DNA of 64,000 nt from Methanosarcina mazei S-6 (GTDB taxonomy: Archaea; Halobacteriota; Methanosarcinia; Methanosarcinales; Methanosarcinaceae), in NCBI RefSeq assembly GCF_000970205.1, contig NZ_CP009512.1:2108001-2172000 (forward strand), read 5' to 3'. A model generated the notes under the pieces. That model saw nothing but the letters and a program-made list of their open reading frames with translations. It did no database searches and was not told where the DNA came from. Made by a program: the position numbers and the translations under genes. Each line of letters opens with the position of its first letter. The first letter of the stretch is position 1. Positions 46,845-55,000 of this stretch are shown here, one piece after another.

Positions 46845-46955
46845 TGTATCAAAGAAATATCAATCGAACTTGTAGTATAAAGTTTTTGTTTTCTGTAGTT
46901 AGATTAAGCTGATATTTGACTTAATAAATATCAAAAATTTGTTATTTTGTGGACA

Positions 46956-47186
46956 TTATACTTTAACTTCGATTAAAAATTTTAATTTTTGGGCAGTAAG
47001 TGGATTGTCGGGAAACGCTGATCTGATTTTATCAAGAAAATTTGCATCTACCGCATATTTTTCACCATTAGGATGAGTGAAAATTATTGCTTGATCACCA
47101 ACATCAAGTAGGTTATTTTTCGGAATGGCTACAATGTACCCTTCGTCTATTTGGATATAATATTCAGATTTTTCTACTTCTGTCAT
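46956..47186 (-). CDS. Small hypothetical protein
   Basis: A 76-residue protein beginning MTEVEKSEYYIQIDEGYIVAI and ending in a strand IEVKV. It seems to be a small mostly beta domain. No family recognised. It may be co-transcribed with the coiled-coil gene upstream of it (47473 to 47255). Confidence 0.5.
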   Translation of the reverse strand: MTEVEKSEYYIQIDEGYIVAIPKNNLLDVGDQAIIFTHPNGEKYAVDANFLDKIRSAFPDNPLTAQKLKFLIEVKV

Positions 47187-47254
47187 AATTTAACATCACC
47201 ATTATTGATGTAATAGGTTATGACTTCCGGAAGCTCACACAACCAGTTTTATAT

Positions 47255-47473
47255 TCATAATCCCATACTTTTCAGTCTAGAGATACTAGCCCTTTCTTTT
47301 CTGTCTTCTCTTTCTTTTCTGTCTTTCTTTTCTTTCCTAATATCAGCTTCAATTTTATTTACTGCACTCTTTGGAGCACACTTATTAACTGTCTTTTCAA
47401 CACTCGTAAGTCGGTCATTTAGCTTTTCGATTTCTTCTTCCAGTTGCTTAATTTTCTCGTCTATGGTGTCCAA
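47255..47473 (-). CDS. Small coiled-coil protein
   Basis: A 72-residue highly charged protein with heptads (IDEKIKQLEEEIEKLNDRLTSVEKTV), then a very basic segment (KEKKDRKEREDRKERA). A helical coiled-coil dimer is likely. No family recognised. Confidence 0.5.
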   Translation of the reverse strand: MDTIDEKIKQLEEEIEKLNDRLTSVEKTVNKCAPKSAVNKIEADIRKEKKDRKEREDRKERASISRLKSMGL

Positions 47474-47906
47474 TTGCTCAACCTCACGTCATAGTTTTAT
47501 GAGTTCAATAATTACAGTAATATATACATCATAAATATCTGTCTAATAGTATAAACATCTTTCTATTGTAAAGGAATTCGGTAACTGTACATTTTTTCTT
47601 TATATCTAATTTGTAACCTTCCTTTTAGTAACTTGACTATAGTTAGATAGTTAGGTCACAGACAAAAGAGAAAAAAAATAATGTTGTATCAATTGATCGT
47701 TTTTAACTAAATTGCCAAATTTTTCTGCATACCTAGAGGATTGCTGAGGAAGATTTGTATAAACTTCCAGTTTGAAAACAATTAAATATATTGTAAACAG
47801 TGTAAATAATATTTAGTCAAGCCTATGTAGGAAAATAGAAGCAATAAAGGGGAAACTATAGACTTTAATAAATTATGAATTATAAGAATTGTAGGGGGTA
47901 CATAAA
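47474..47906. other. AT-rich spacer
   Basis: I see no gene here. GGTCACAG at 47653 is a partial copy of the recurrent GTCACAGAATAA motif. The promoter of the following nuclease-like gene must lie in the right half. Confidence 0.45.
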
Positions 47907-48749
47907 GTGAGGGTTACCAAAGAATTGTCTTTAAAAATTAAAGATCTTCCAGATCGCGAGTCAGTTGAGCTGAATAGATTTTTAGATAAATTGTTAGAAA
48001 ATAATTGTCCACAAACATCAAAGAAATGTGCTGCTGCAACTCAACTGGAAAAATTAAAGAATAAACCTTATTTTGAGGATCTTGATACCGTAAATCTAGC
48101 AAAAAATCTTAGAAAAGATTGGGACGTAGTAAAGCAAAATAAATTACTAACATATTTTGTAATAGATTCATTCTGTGAATTTAACAATCCGCAATCCGAA
48201 ATATTTGCGGCTAAGAGGATAAACGGAGATAGTAGGACTGGGAGCTTTTTTGAAGATAAATTCTTTTTTCTTTTGAAATCTTACTTACTTTCTAAATCGG
48301 ACTTGTTGACTTTAGAAGGCAAATTTGAAAAAATAAAACTCACCTTAAATGATTCGATTGCTGTCCCTGGAGAAAGAAGAAAAAGAAAACCTGACGTACT
48401 TATTCGGGATTATGTGACAGATAAACCAATCTGCATAATGGAACTTAAAGCTAGTTTCACGAAGAGGAGTTTAGCGAAAATATATAATGTTGATTATGAG
48501 ATGTGGAAGCAGTTAAATGAGAACCTAAAATTCTTGTACGTAATATTTAGAAGCAATAGTGAGAATAAGATTGATGTCTACAAAAAAGCAGAAGGTTGCA
48601 GAATCATCTGCTATGATTTAAAAACAGACAAAGATAGTAGGATTAAAGGAATAAAGCCCCAAATTGTTAATTCGATTGAGGATATCTTTGAAGAAGTCTA
48701 TCAAGCCATCAGTGATTTTGAAATAAATAAAGTTTCATTAGTGGTTTGA
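47907..48749 (+). CDS. PD-(D/E)XK nuclease-like protein
   Basis: A 280-residue protein with the nuclease core KPDVLIRDYV...ICIMELKAS: D163 and E179-x-K181, preceded by helix GSFFEDKFF with E116. This is a restriction-endonuclease-type site; no methyltransferase is adjacent. The start is GTG 47907, after a GGGGG run. It is probably a defence or anti-competitor nuclease carried by the element, or a solitary restriction enzyme. Confidence 0.7.
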   Translation: MRVTKELSLKIKDLPDRESVELNRFLDKLLENNCPQTSKKCAAATQLEKLKNKPYFEDLDTVNLAKNLRKDWDVVKQNKLLTYFVIDSFCEFNNPQSEIFAAKRINGDSRTGSFFEDKFFFLLKSYLLSKSDLLTLEGKFEKIKLTLNDSIAVPGERRKRKPDVLIRDYVTDKPICIMELKASFTKRSLAKIYNVDYEMWKQLNENLKFLYVIFRSNSENKIDVYKKAEGCRIICYDLKTDKDSRIKGIKPQIVNSIEDIFEEVYQAISDFEINKVSLVV

Positions 48750-48800
48750 CGGTGTGACACTTGCTGAAGCTTGTAGAATTGAGTTAAAAGGAGGTAACAA

Positions 48801-48857
48801 ATGGCTTACGCTGATTCAGAACGCAAGTATGCAGATAAAAACAAATTAATTTTTTAA
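48801..48857 (+). pseudogene. 18-codon frame with perfect ribosome site, probably a gene stub
   Basis: AAAGGAGGTAAC stands directly before an ATG encoding MAYADSERKYADKNKLIF and a stop. The ribosome site is among the best in the window, yet the frame ends after 18 codons. It looks like the first codons of a lost gene; a functional micro-peptide is also possible. Confidence 0.4.
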
Positions 48858-48912
48858 TGTGTCGCAAGATTTGATACTACTATTACATATTTTTCATCTA
48901 ACATCTGATTTT

Positions 48913-49230
48913 TCAGTATTTCCTTTTCCTAAAAATCGTAAACCTCCCATTGCCAGTGTAATACACTGCATAACTGTAGTTTTTACCATCGAAGTATTGA
49001 TACCCAGTTCTCAGCTGCTTCGTGGATCTTCCTAATTCATCACGTACGAACATATACTCCTTTGCATGCCACTTTACCCAATCAGACGTTCGTTCGGGTG
49101 GTAGACGTGAGTATCCTGCAGGGCGCAGGTTTCCAAGTTGTTTTCCTGAATCGTTCTGTGTTCTTCCAAGTGATGTAAAAAGAACTATCATTCCTACAAG
49201 TGCCAATAAATAAAAAGTCTGATCATCCAT
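48913..49230 (-). CDS. Small membrane-anchored protein
   Basis: A 105-residue protein with an N-terminal membrane segment (TFYLLALVGMIVLFTSLG, residues 5-22) and a basic, aromatic C-terminal domain (GYQYFDGKNYSYAVYYTGNGRFTIFRKRKY) predicted outside or inside depending on topology. No family recognised. It may be a virion or envelope-associated protein of the element. Confidence 0.55.
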   Translation of the reverse strand: MDDQTFYLLALVGMIVLFTSLGRTQNDSGKQLGNLRPAGYSRLPPERTSDWVKWHAKEYMFVRDELGRSTKQLRTGYQYFDGKNYSYAVYYTGNGRFTIFRKRKY

Positions 49231-49644
49231 TAAGTTACCCCAAAATTAAAAATTATAATCATAATTATTAGAAATAATGTATGCCTTGAATATATGAAAG
49301 CAAGAAACTTAAATAATTATTAAAATTGAATGATTCAGAGTCTTTCTTGTAGGATGCAAGAAACATCAGGCTTTAATGTTTTGGCTTAACATTGGGTTTC
49401 TTATCAAGTTTGGTAATGGGTTAAGGGCAAAGTAACAAGCAGCCCTGTAGTTTCCAGAGAAATTCATTATATTAAAAAGTAAAAACTTAGAATTCTGAAA
49501 ATCTGTTAGACTGATCTTGTTTTTTATTATCGTATATAAGTTTTCGTTTCCACTACTAGGTAATAGAAAGGTTTATATACTTTGAACACCTATAATTATA
49601 TTGGGGATTAATAAAAATGTCTTAACTGTTGGGGTGTCAAAATA
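49231..49644. promoter_or_regulatory. Spacer with promoter module copy 2 (49534-49585)
   Basis: The module ATATAAGTTTTCGTTT...TTTATATACTTTGA repeats the one at 43093-43144 with a different middle part (CACTACTAGGTAATAG). It is the likely promoter of the operon 49645-51052. The rest of the spacer shows no gene. Confidence 0.6.
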
Positions 49645-50031
49645 ATGAGATTAAGTCAAGATAAGAAACGTGCTCGAATGAGTGAAATTGAAAAACTCCT
49701 TCCTGGTATCGAGATTGAGAATATAACGCTTCCTGTAGGCGCAATAGACAAAAATGAAATGCAGAAACTTGAAGCGGAGTACAAAAAGCTTAGTGAAAGC
49801 TATTGGGAAACTGTTTACAAGCAGCGTGAAGCTAGTTGGAATAATACTAAGAAAAAACTTGCTAAACAACATGAAGAAGCACAAGCTAGGAAGAAAATAG
49901 ACGATGAAATACATGCTGAGTATATTGCTACAATTGTTAGGCATAACAAAGGCGACTATACAGAGGAAGAGAAAGAAAACATTAGGAGAATAAATGAATC
50001 TTTAAGAGGTTCTAAAAATGCCAGTGTTTGA
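49645..50031 (+). CDS. Hypothetical coiled-coil protein
   Basis: A 128-residue hydrophilic protein, mostly helical with long charged stretches (LEAEYKKLSESYWETVYKQ, KKKLAKQHEEAQARKKIDDE). The ATG follows GGGGTG. Its end overlaps the next ATG by 14 bases. No family recognised. Confidence 0.6.
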   Translation: MRLSQDKKRARMSEIEKLLPGIEIENITLPVGAIDKNEMQKLEAEYKKLSESYWETVYKQREASWNNTKKKLAKQHEEAQARKKIDDEIHAEYIATIVRHNKGDYTEEEKENIRRINESLRGSKNASV

Positions 50032-50227
50032 GCCAAAGTATACAGAAGATGACTTTGAAAAGGTGTTAAAAAACTGTTGCCTCTGCACAATTGGATATAT
50101 TACAAAAAAAGTAGGTTGCTCTCGAAAAACGACTGAGACTTATTTAAATAAAATGTTGAAGGATGGAAAAGTCACAAAAATAGAAGTTGATGAAGGACAA
50201 AGCCATGTTTGGGCTCTAATGGATTAA
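50018..50227 (+). CDS. Small winged-helix protein (paralogue of 44860-45066)
   Basis: A 69-residue wHTH protein (IGYITKKVGCSRKTTETYLNKMLKDGKVTKIEVDEGQSHVW), about half identical by eye to the protein at 44860. GGTTC precedes the ATG; the gene overlaps the preceding one. It is likely a regulator. Confidence 0.7.
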   Translation: MPVFEPKYTEDDFEKVLKNCCLCTIGYITKKVGCSRKTTETYLNKMLKDGKVTKIEVDEGQSHVWALMD

Positions 50228-50282
50228 ATTAAAAGTGGTGTGGTATGTGGTGGTATCCTGAAAAAATAGGCAAGGTGAAAAA

Positions 50283-50516
50283 ATGGAAAAACCAGGATAC
50301 AAAGAAGAACAGGTAGAAGAACTGAAAAACAGTATTGAAAGGCTTAATGTGATAATTGCAAACATAACTAATGAAGTGCAGAAAGTTGTATTTAATGTGT
50401 ATATTTCTGACTCTGTGGCAGTCACAGGGCTTGAGAAATTGAATCAATCATTAGAAACAGCAATCAAAACAAAATCATTGCTTCAATTACAGTTAAACAC
50501 TTTAAGAAGGGTTTGA
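50283..50516 (+). CDS. Small coiled-coil protein
   Basis: A 77-residue protein with heptad repeats (EEQVEELKNSIERLNVIIANITNEV; LETAIKTKSLLQLQLNTL). AAGGTG lies close to the ATG. It is part of the operon of small genes 49645-51052. No family recognised. Confidence 0.55.
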   Translation: MEKPGYKEEQVEELKNSIERLNVIIANITNEVQKVVFNVYISDSVAVTGLEKLNQSLETAIKTKSLLQLQLNTLRRV

Positions 50517-50533
50517 GGGAGTAAGGGGTAAAA

Positions 50534-51052
50534 ATGGCATCAGAATTAAACGAGCAGGGTGTGAGTCTTGCATATTGCAAAACAAAAAGCCGACTATGCA
50601 GAGGTTTTTGGGAAGTCCTAAATGGGGTACCTATTGAAACTTTGGATCTTAAACCAGATCAAAAAGAAAAAATAAAAAAATATATGCAGGCTTCCATAAA
50701 TGGAAAATCAATCTATCAAATTTCTCAAGAAGTTGGCGTATCTAGTTTTTGTTGCGGTGAGCTGCACAAAACAAAAAAGCAGCATAGGAGAGCCTTTTTT
50801 GCAACTAGCAGAGGATCAACAGTTCAAAACAAACCACAGTATACAGTAAAACAAAGTAAATCTGTTGCAGTTGAAAATGAGCTTTTAAATTTCTTGAAAT
50901 CTCAAAAATCACCTATATGTGCCTCCGTGTGCGCAAAAGGTATGGGTTGGCAAGTGTACAGCACTTATTATATGTTGAAGAAAATGGAAAAGAAAGGGAA
51001 AGTCAGAAGGGAAAAGAAAAACAGCTATACGAAGTGGGAAGTCACAGAATAA
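50534..51052 (+). CDS. Protein with two HTH segments
   Basis: A 172-residue basic protein. The N-terminal half has a helix-turn-helix-like GKSIYQISQEVGVSSFCCGELHK, and the C-terminal half has a winged-helix-like VENELLNFLKSQKSPICASVCAKGMGWQVYSTYYMLKKMEKKGKVRRE. GGGGT precedes the ATG. Its last codons plus stop contain AGTCACAGAATAA, the recurrent element motif. It may regulate the following structural genes. Confidence 0.6.
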   Translation: MASELNEQGVSLAYCKTKSRLCRGFWEVLNGVPIETLDLKPDQKEKIKKYMQASINGKSIYQISQEVGVSSFCCGELHKTKKQHRRAFFATSRGSTVQNKPQYTVKQSKSVAVENELLNFLKSQKSPICASVCAKGMGWQVYSTYYMLKKMEKKGKVRREKKNSYTKWEVTE

Positions 51053-51080
51053 GTAAAGTTTTTAGTATGGGGGTTAGTGT

Positions 51081-51398
51081 ATGATAGGGAATTTAATTAT
51101 TGGGTTTGTTGCTAGTTTCTTTATGGTAATTTTTCTTCCAGATGAAATAATGAATGGTGCTCTAGGTAATTTTATTTTGATTGGTTTATTTATAGGAATA
51201 ACTGCATTGACATATTATATATTTCCAAATAGTAATGACTTTGAAAATAATACTAAAATAAGAATGTATAATGACGGTAAAACTGTAACTACCGTAGCTG
51301 TATATCCAGACGATACTGAGCAAATTATATCAGAGTCAAATACTGCAGATTATGATATGATTCAAAAATATAACGCCTCTCATGAAAAGAAGGCATAA
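51081..51398 (+). CDS. Small membrane protein
   Basis: A 105-residue protein with two hydrophobic segments (residues about 3-20 and 27-47) followed by a polar, beta-rich tail with TVAVYPDDTEQIISES. The start follows GGGGGT. No family recognised; it could be an envelope protein. Confidence 0.6.
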   Translation: MIGNLIIGFVASFFMVIFLPDEIMNGALGNFILIGLFIGITALTYYIFPNSNDFENNTKIRMYNDGKTVTTVAVYPDDTEQIISESNTADYDMIQKYNASHEKKA

Positions 51399-51615
51399 TA
51401 TAATTTTTTTCAATAGCTGTTTAAGTGTCGCAACTAGCTAACTTATAATCCTTTTTTTAATACTTTCTCTCTTTTTTCTATCATTTTCACTATCTGTAGG
51501 CTGCGCAAGGCTTTATATACTTTAAATTATATATTTTATGTAATAAAATATATAACTACTATTGTTTGTATTTTATTTATAAATTATATATAAATACCAT
51601 CCGGAGTGGTTCTTA
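51399..51615. promoter_or_regulatory. Promoter spacer of the structural-gene block
   Basis: GGCTTTATATACTTTAAATT at about 51509-51528 matches the TTTATATACTTTGA block of the two shared promoter modules. GGAGTGG lies before the GTG at 51616. Confidence 0.55.
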
Positions 51616-51930
51616 GTGACAGTAAAAACAAGAAAAATTATTAGAAAACCAGTTAAGAGATCTGTTTCTAAAAAACAGTATCGTGTTGTAATGGCTGTGA
51701 AAGTCGGTCCGTTTGTATCAAAATCTGCAGCTGTAACTGTAGCAAATCAAGTAGCTAAAAAAGGCATAGCTGTACAGAATCTTACAAAAGCAGGTAAAGG
51801 ATACTCATTCACAACAAAAGTAGGATATAAATGTGCTTCAGCATCTGTAAAAAAACAGGTAATTGCAAAACTGAAAGCTTACGCTAAACAGTCTGGTATG
51901 CCTGCAAGTGCTTACAAAATTACAGCATAA
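51616..51930 (+). CDS. Small basic protein with SPOR-like fold
   Basis: A 104-residue very basic protein (no Asp or Glu seen). The segment YRVVMAVKVGPFVSKSAAVTVANQVAKKGIAVQNL resembles the SPOR pattern (strand, GPF turn, helix, strand), followed by a second strand pair. The GTG start follows GGAGTGG. The gene downstream at 57096 ends in a similar domain. Its charge suggests DNA packing in a virion or plasmid nucleoid. Confidence 0.55.
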   Translation: MTVKTRKIIRKPVKRSVSKKQYRVVMAVKVGPFVSKSAAVTVANQVAKKGIAVQNLTKAGKGYSFTTKVGYKCASASVKKQVIAKLKAYAKQSGMPASAYKITA

Positions 51931-51945
51931 GCTATAGGTGAGAAC

Positions 51946-52098
51946 ATGCGAAAAACTACAAAGCGAGTGCCAAAAATAAAGGCTAAGCATGTGCATGTAA
52001 GCCTGAAGCGTCCTGTTCTAAAAATTGTACAGATTAAAAAACCTATCATAAAAATTGTAAAGGGTGGGGGTAAAAATGGCAACAGGCGAATGGTATAA
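51946..52098 (+). CDS. Very basic micro-protein
   Basis: A 50-residue frame with 19 Lys/Arg (MRKTTKRVPKIKAKHVHVSL, then repeating KIV-KKPI-KIVK). It lies 16 bases after the preceding stop and overlaps the start of the large gene in another frame, with GGTG just before the ATG. Many viral/plasmid DNA-condensing proteins look like this; no family is assigned. Confidence 0.5.
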   Translation: MRKTTKRVPKIKAKHVHVSLKRPVLKIVQIKKPIIKIVKGGGKNGNRRMV

Positions 52099-55000
52099 GG
52101 ATTACAACGCTATACAAAGGAAATCACCAGCAGGTTCAGGTGGTGCTTCATGGGCTGCATATTTACGGCAAAAGACTGCAGTAGAAAAAGGGTATGCTGA
52201 AGCCTATAAAGAACTCGATTATGCAGCACAGGAAGAAGGTGTATCTGCAGAACGTCCTATGATATCTGGGAGTATGTCGCAGGCTCAACACCAGGAACTT
52301 TTACAGAAATATCTTTCAAATATTAATAACGAAGTATTAAAAAAGAATGTGACTTTAGCTTTAAAAGACGTTCAAAGTCAAGGTGTAGCCGCTGGTGTAA
52401 GTGTTGGGCTGCCTTCATTGGCAAATCTTACACACGAAAATGCACAATCATTTATTGACACTTATATAAATACTGTTAATCAGAGAATTTATGTTAATTA
52501 TGCAACCACAGCAGTAAATGATTTACACTCTCAAGGTATAGCAGGCGGTGTAAATGTTGCTGTACCTGTTGTTTCAGGTAGTTTAACTCAGGCTAGTGTT
52601 CAAAATATTATAGATAACTACCAGTCACAGGTAAACAATGCTTTAATTGTAAAATCAACGCAGGATGCTATTAACAGTGTAGCCTCTCAAGCTAAACAGT
52701 ACGGAGTAAGTGTTTCAACTCCTAACGTAAGTGGTAACATTACTGAAGACTCTGCAAATAAAATGATAGACAGCTATGTCTCACAAGTAAACAGTGCAAT
52801 ACTTGTTAAAAACACTCAGGACTCACTTAAGAGCATTCAGGTTCAGGCTGCAAGTTATGGTGTGACTTTAGCAGCTCCTTCTGTATCTTCAAGTATCACA
52901 GAAACGGCAGCAAACGCGCTTATTGATAAATACGTAGCTGACGTAAACACTAAACTGTCAACCATGGCAGCTACAGAAGCACAGGCTCAGGCAGTAAGCA
53001 GTAGTCAAATACAAACCTCTCAAGTACTTAATAATGCACTTGTAGGTTCGCTAACTACTTTTAGTCCGACTCAAACCGTCACAGAAGGCGGGATTACAAA
53101 AACTTATACGATAGAAAACGGAAAATTGTATAATGTTGGTGTTAAAGGTAACTTATACGCATTAAGTGAATATGAATTATCTCATGATGTAAAAAATGTA
53201 GAATACGACTCTAAAGGAAACATAACCTATTACGAAATTGGTACTCCTACAGGTTGGACTACTAGCACATATGAAAAAGCTCAACAGTCTCAGCAGACTG
53301 CAGCAATAGCACAAGTAAAAGCAGGCACTTACGTTGCACCGGAAGTAAAAGGTAGTGGATTAGCATATAAAGTAGCTTTAAGCAACGCAGACCAAAAAGA
53401 GTTAATTCGTGAGCGCGAAAGCAACCCTAAATTAACAGAGTTACAATTTAGGTTAGATCGTGGGCTTTCTGTTGTTACAGTAGCAGGCTCATATGTAGAG
53501 CCAAAATTTAAAGGTGGGAACAAGTCAGCTAATGCTAATACTGTTAAAAAGTCAGAGCTTAATACTGCAAAAATATCAACAAAGCTTACAGGCAGTGAAA
53601 AATTAGCTAAGATTAACGCAAGTAGTAGCATAAATTCTAGTGTGGTTGCGAGATCTGGAACTGCTAAAGACGTAAAAGCCGTAAAACTTTCTGTTAAGGA
53701 TGTTAATATAAAAGAGTCTGCTAAACACCCAGGACAAATACAACTAAAAGATGGCACTTGGGTTAACCAAATAGAAAAAGTAGGTAATGGCAGCGTAAAA
53801 GAAGCTATAACAGTTATAGGTGCTGTAAAGTCACTTGAAGAAGCAGATAAACTTTACCAGCAGAAATTAGCAGGAAGCTATAACCCTGTGTCCAGAAAAG
53901 ATATCACTAGTGGAGACACTAAAACTGTAATCCATGGTACTGTGACTAACGAATACGCAAAAGCAAAACATGATAAAATTGTTGCCGATATAAAAGCCGC
54001 TAAACAATTAGCAGTAGAAATAGAGAAAACCTTTAAACCTATACTTGATGCAAGGGAAAAAGTTGTAAATCCGATTACAGTACAAGGTAAGTTTGGTACA
54101 GGTGCAGCTAACGTCACATATAAAAGCGGAAAATACGAAAAAACTGCAGGTACATATAGATCAGAACTTAAAGCAGCTCAACAGAATGCAAAGATACCAA
54201 TCACAAATAAAACAAGTGAAAAAGATAAAAAGATAATACTTGCAGCTCAAGCGTATTTAGAGTCTCATAATATGAATGCTGATTTAGTTTCTGCATCTTT
54301 TGTAGGTAGTAAAGCGGTACCATTTAAAACAGTGGATCAGCTAAATTATGAAAAAACTTTGAAAAGTGATATACCTACATTTGCAGCAATGGCAAAATTA
54401 AATAAAAAGTTTCAGGATACTTTTTCATATAAGAATGTGACTGGGAAAGCTAGTAAAGAATTAGGTGAAATAAATAAAGAAGTTGCTGAATTTTTGGATT
54501 TGCCAAGTCTGGCTGAAATTGAAAAGAAACGTGATGCTCTGATACCAGACATACAATTTAAAGTCACTCAACCAGGGAAAGCGACTAGAGAATATACACT
54601 AAAAGATAAGCATCGAGAGGCGCAAGAGGTTGTATACAGTAATAAGTATGGAAAAGCAGTAATGGATACTACATATGATGCTTTAGAGTCTGGAAGAACT
54701 AAGCCAGTGACGGCAGCAGCTACAGTAGCAGCAATGTATGCTAGTGGTGCTATAGCTGGTGTTGTTGTTGAGGGTGGTTTAGGTTTAACGGCTCTAGGAG
54801 CTAGTAAAATAGCTGCTAAAGCAGGCGCAGGTACTTTAATAAGTAAAGGTGCTGGTGTTGCAGCTAAATATATCCCAACTGCAGGAAGGTTAACACTAGG
54901 TACTTATGTCGGTGTTGAGGGTGCAAAAACTGTAATGTCAGGTGATGCACAAAAAACGGTTAATTTCATAACCTCATTAGCTGTAGGCGGTATGGGTTAC

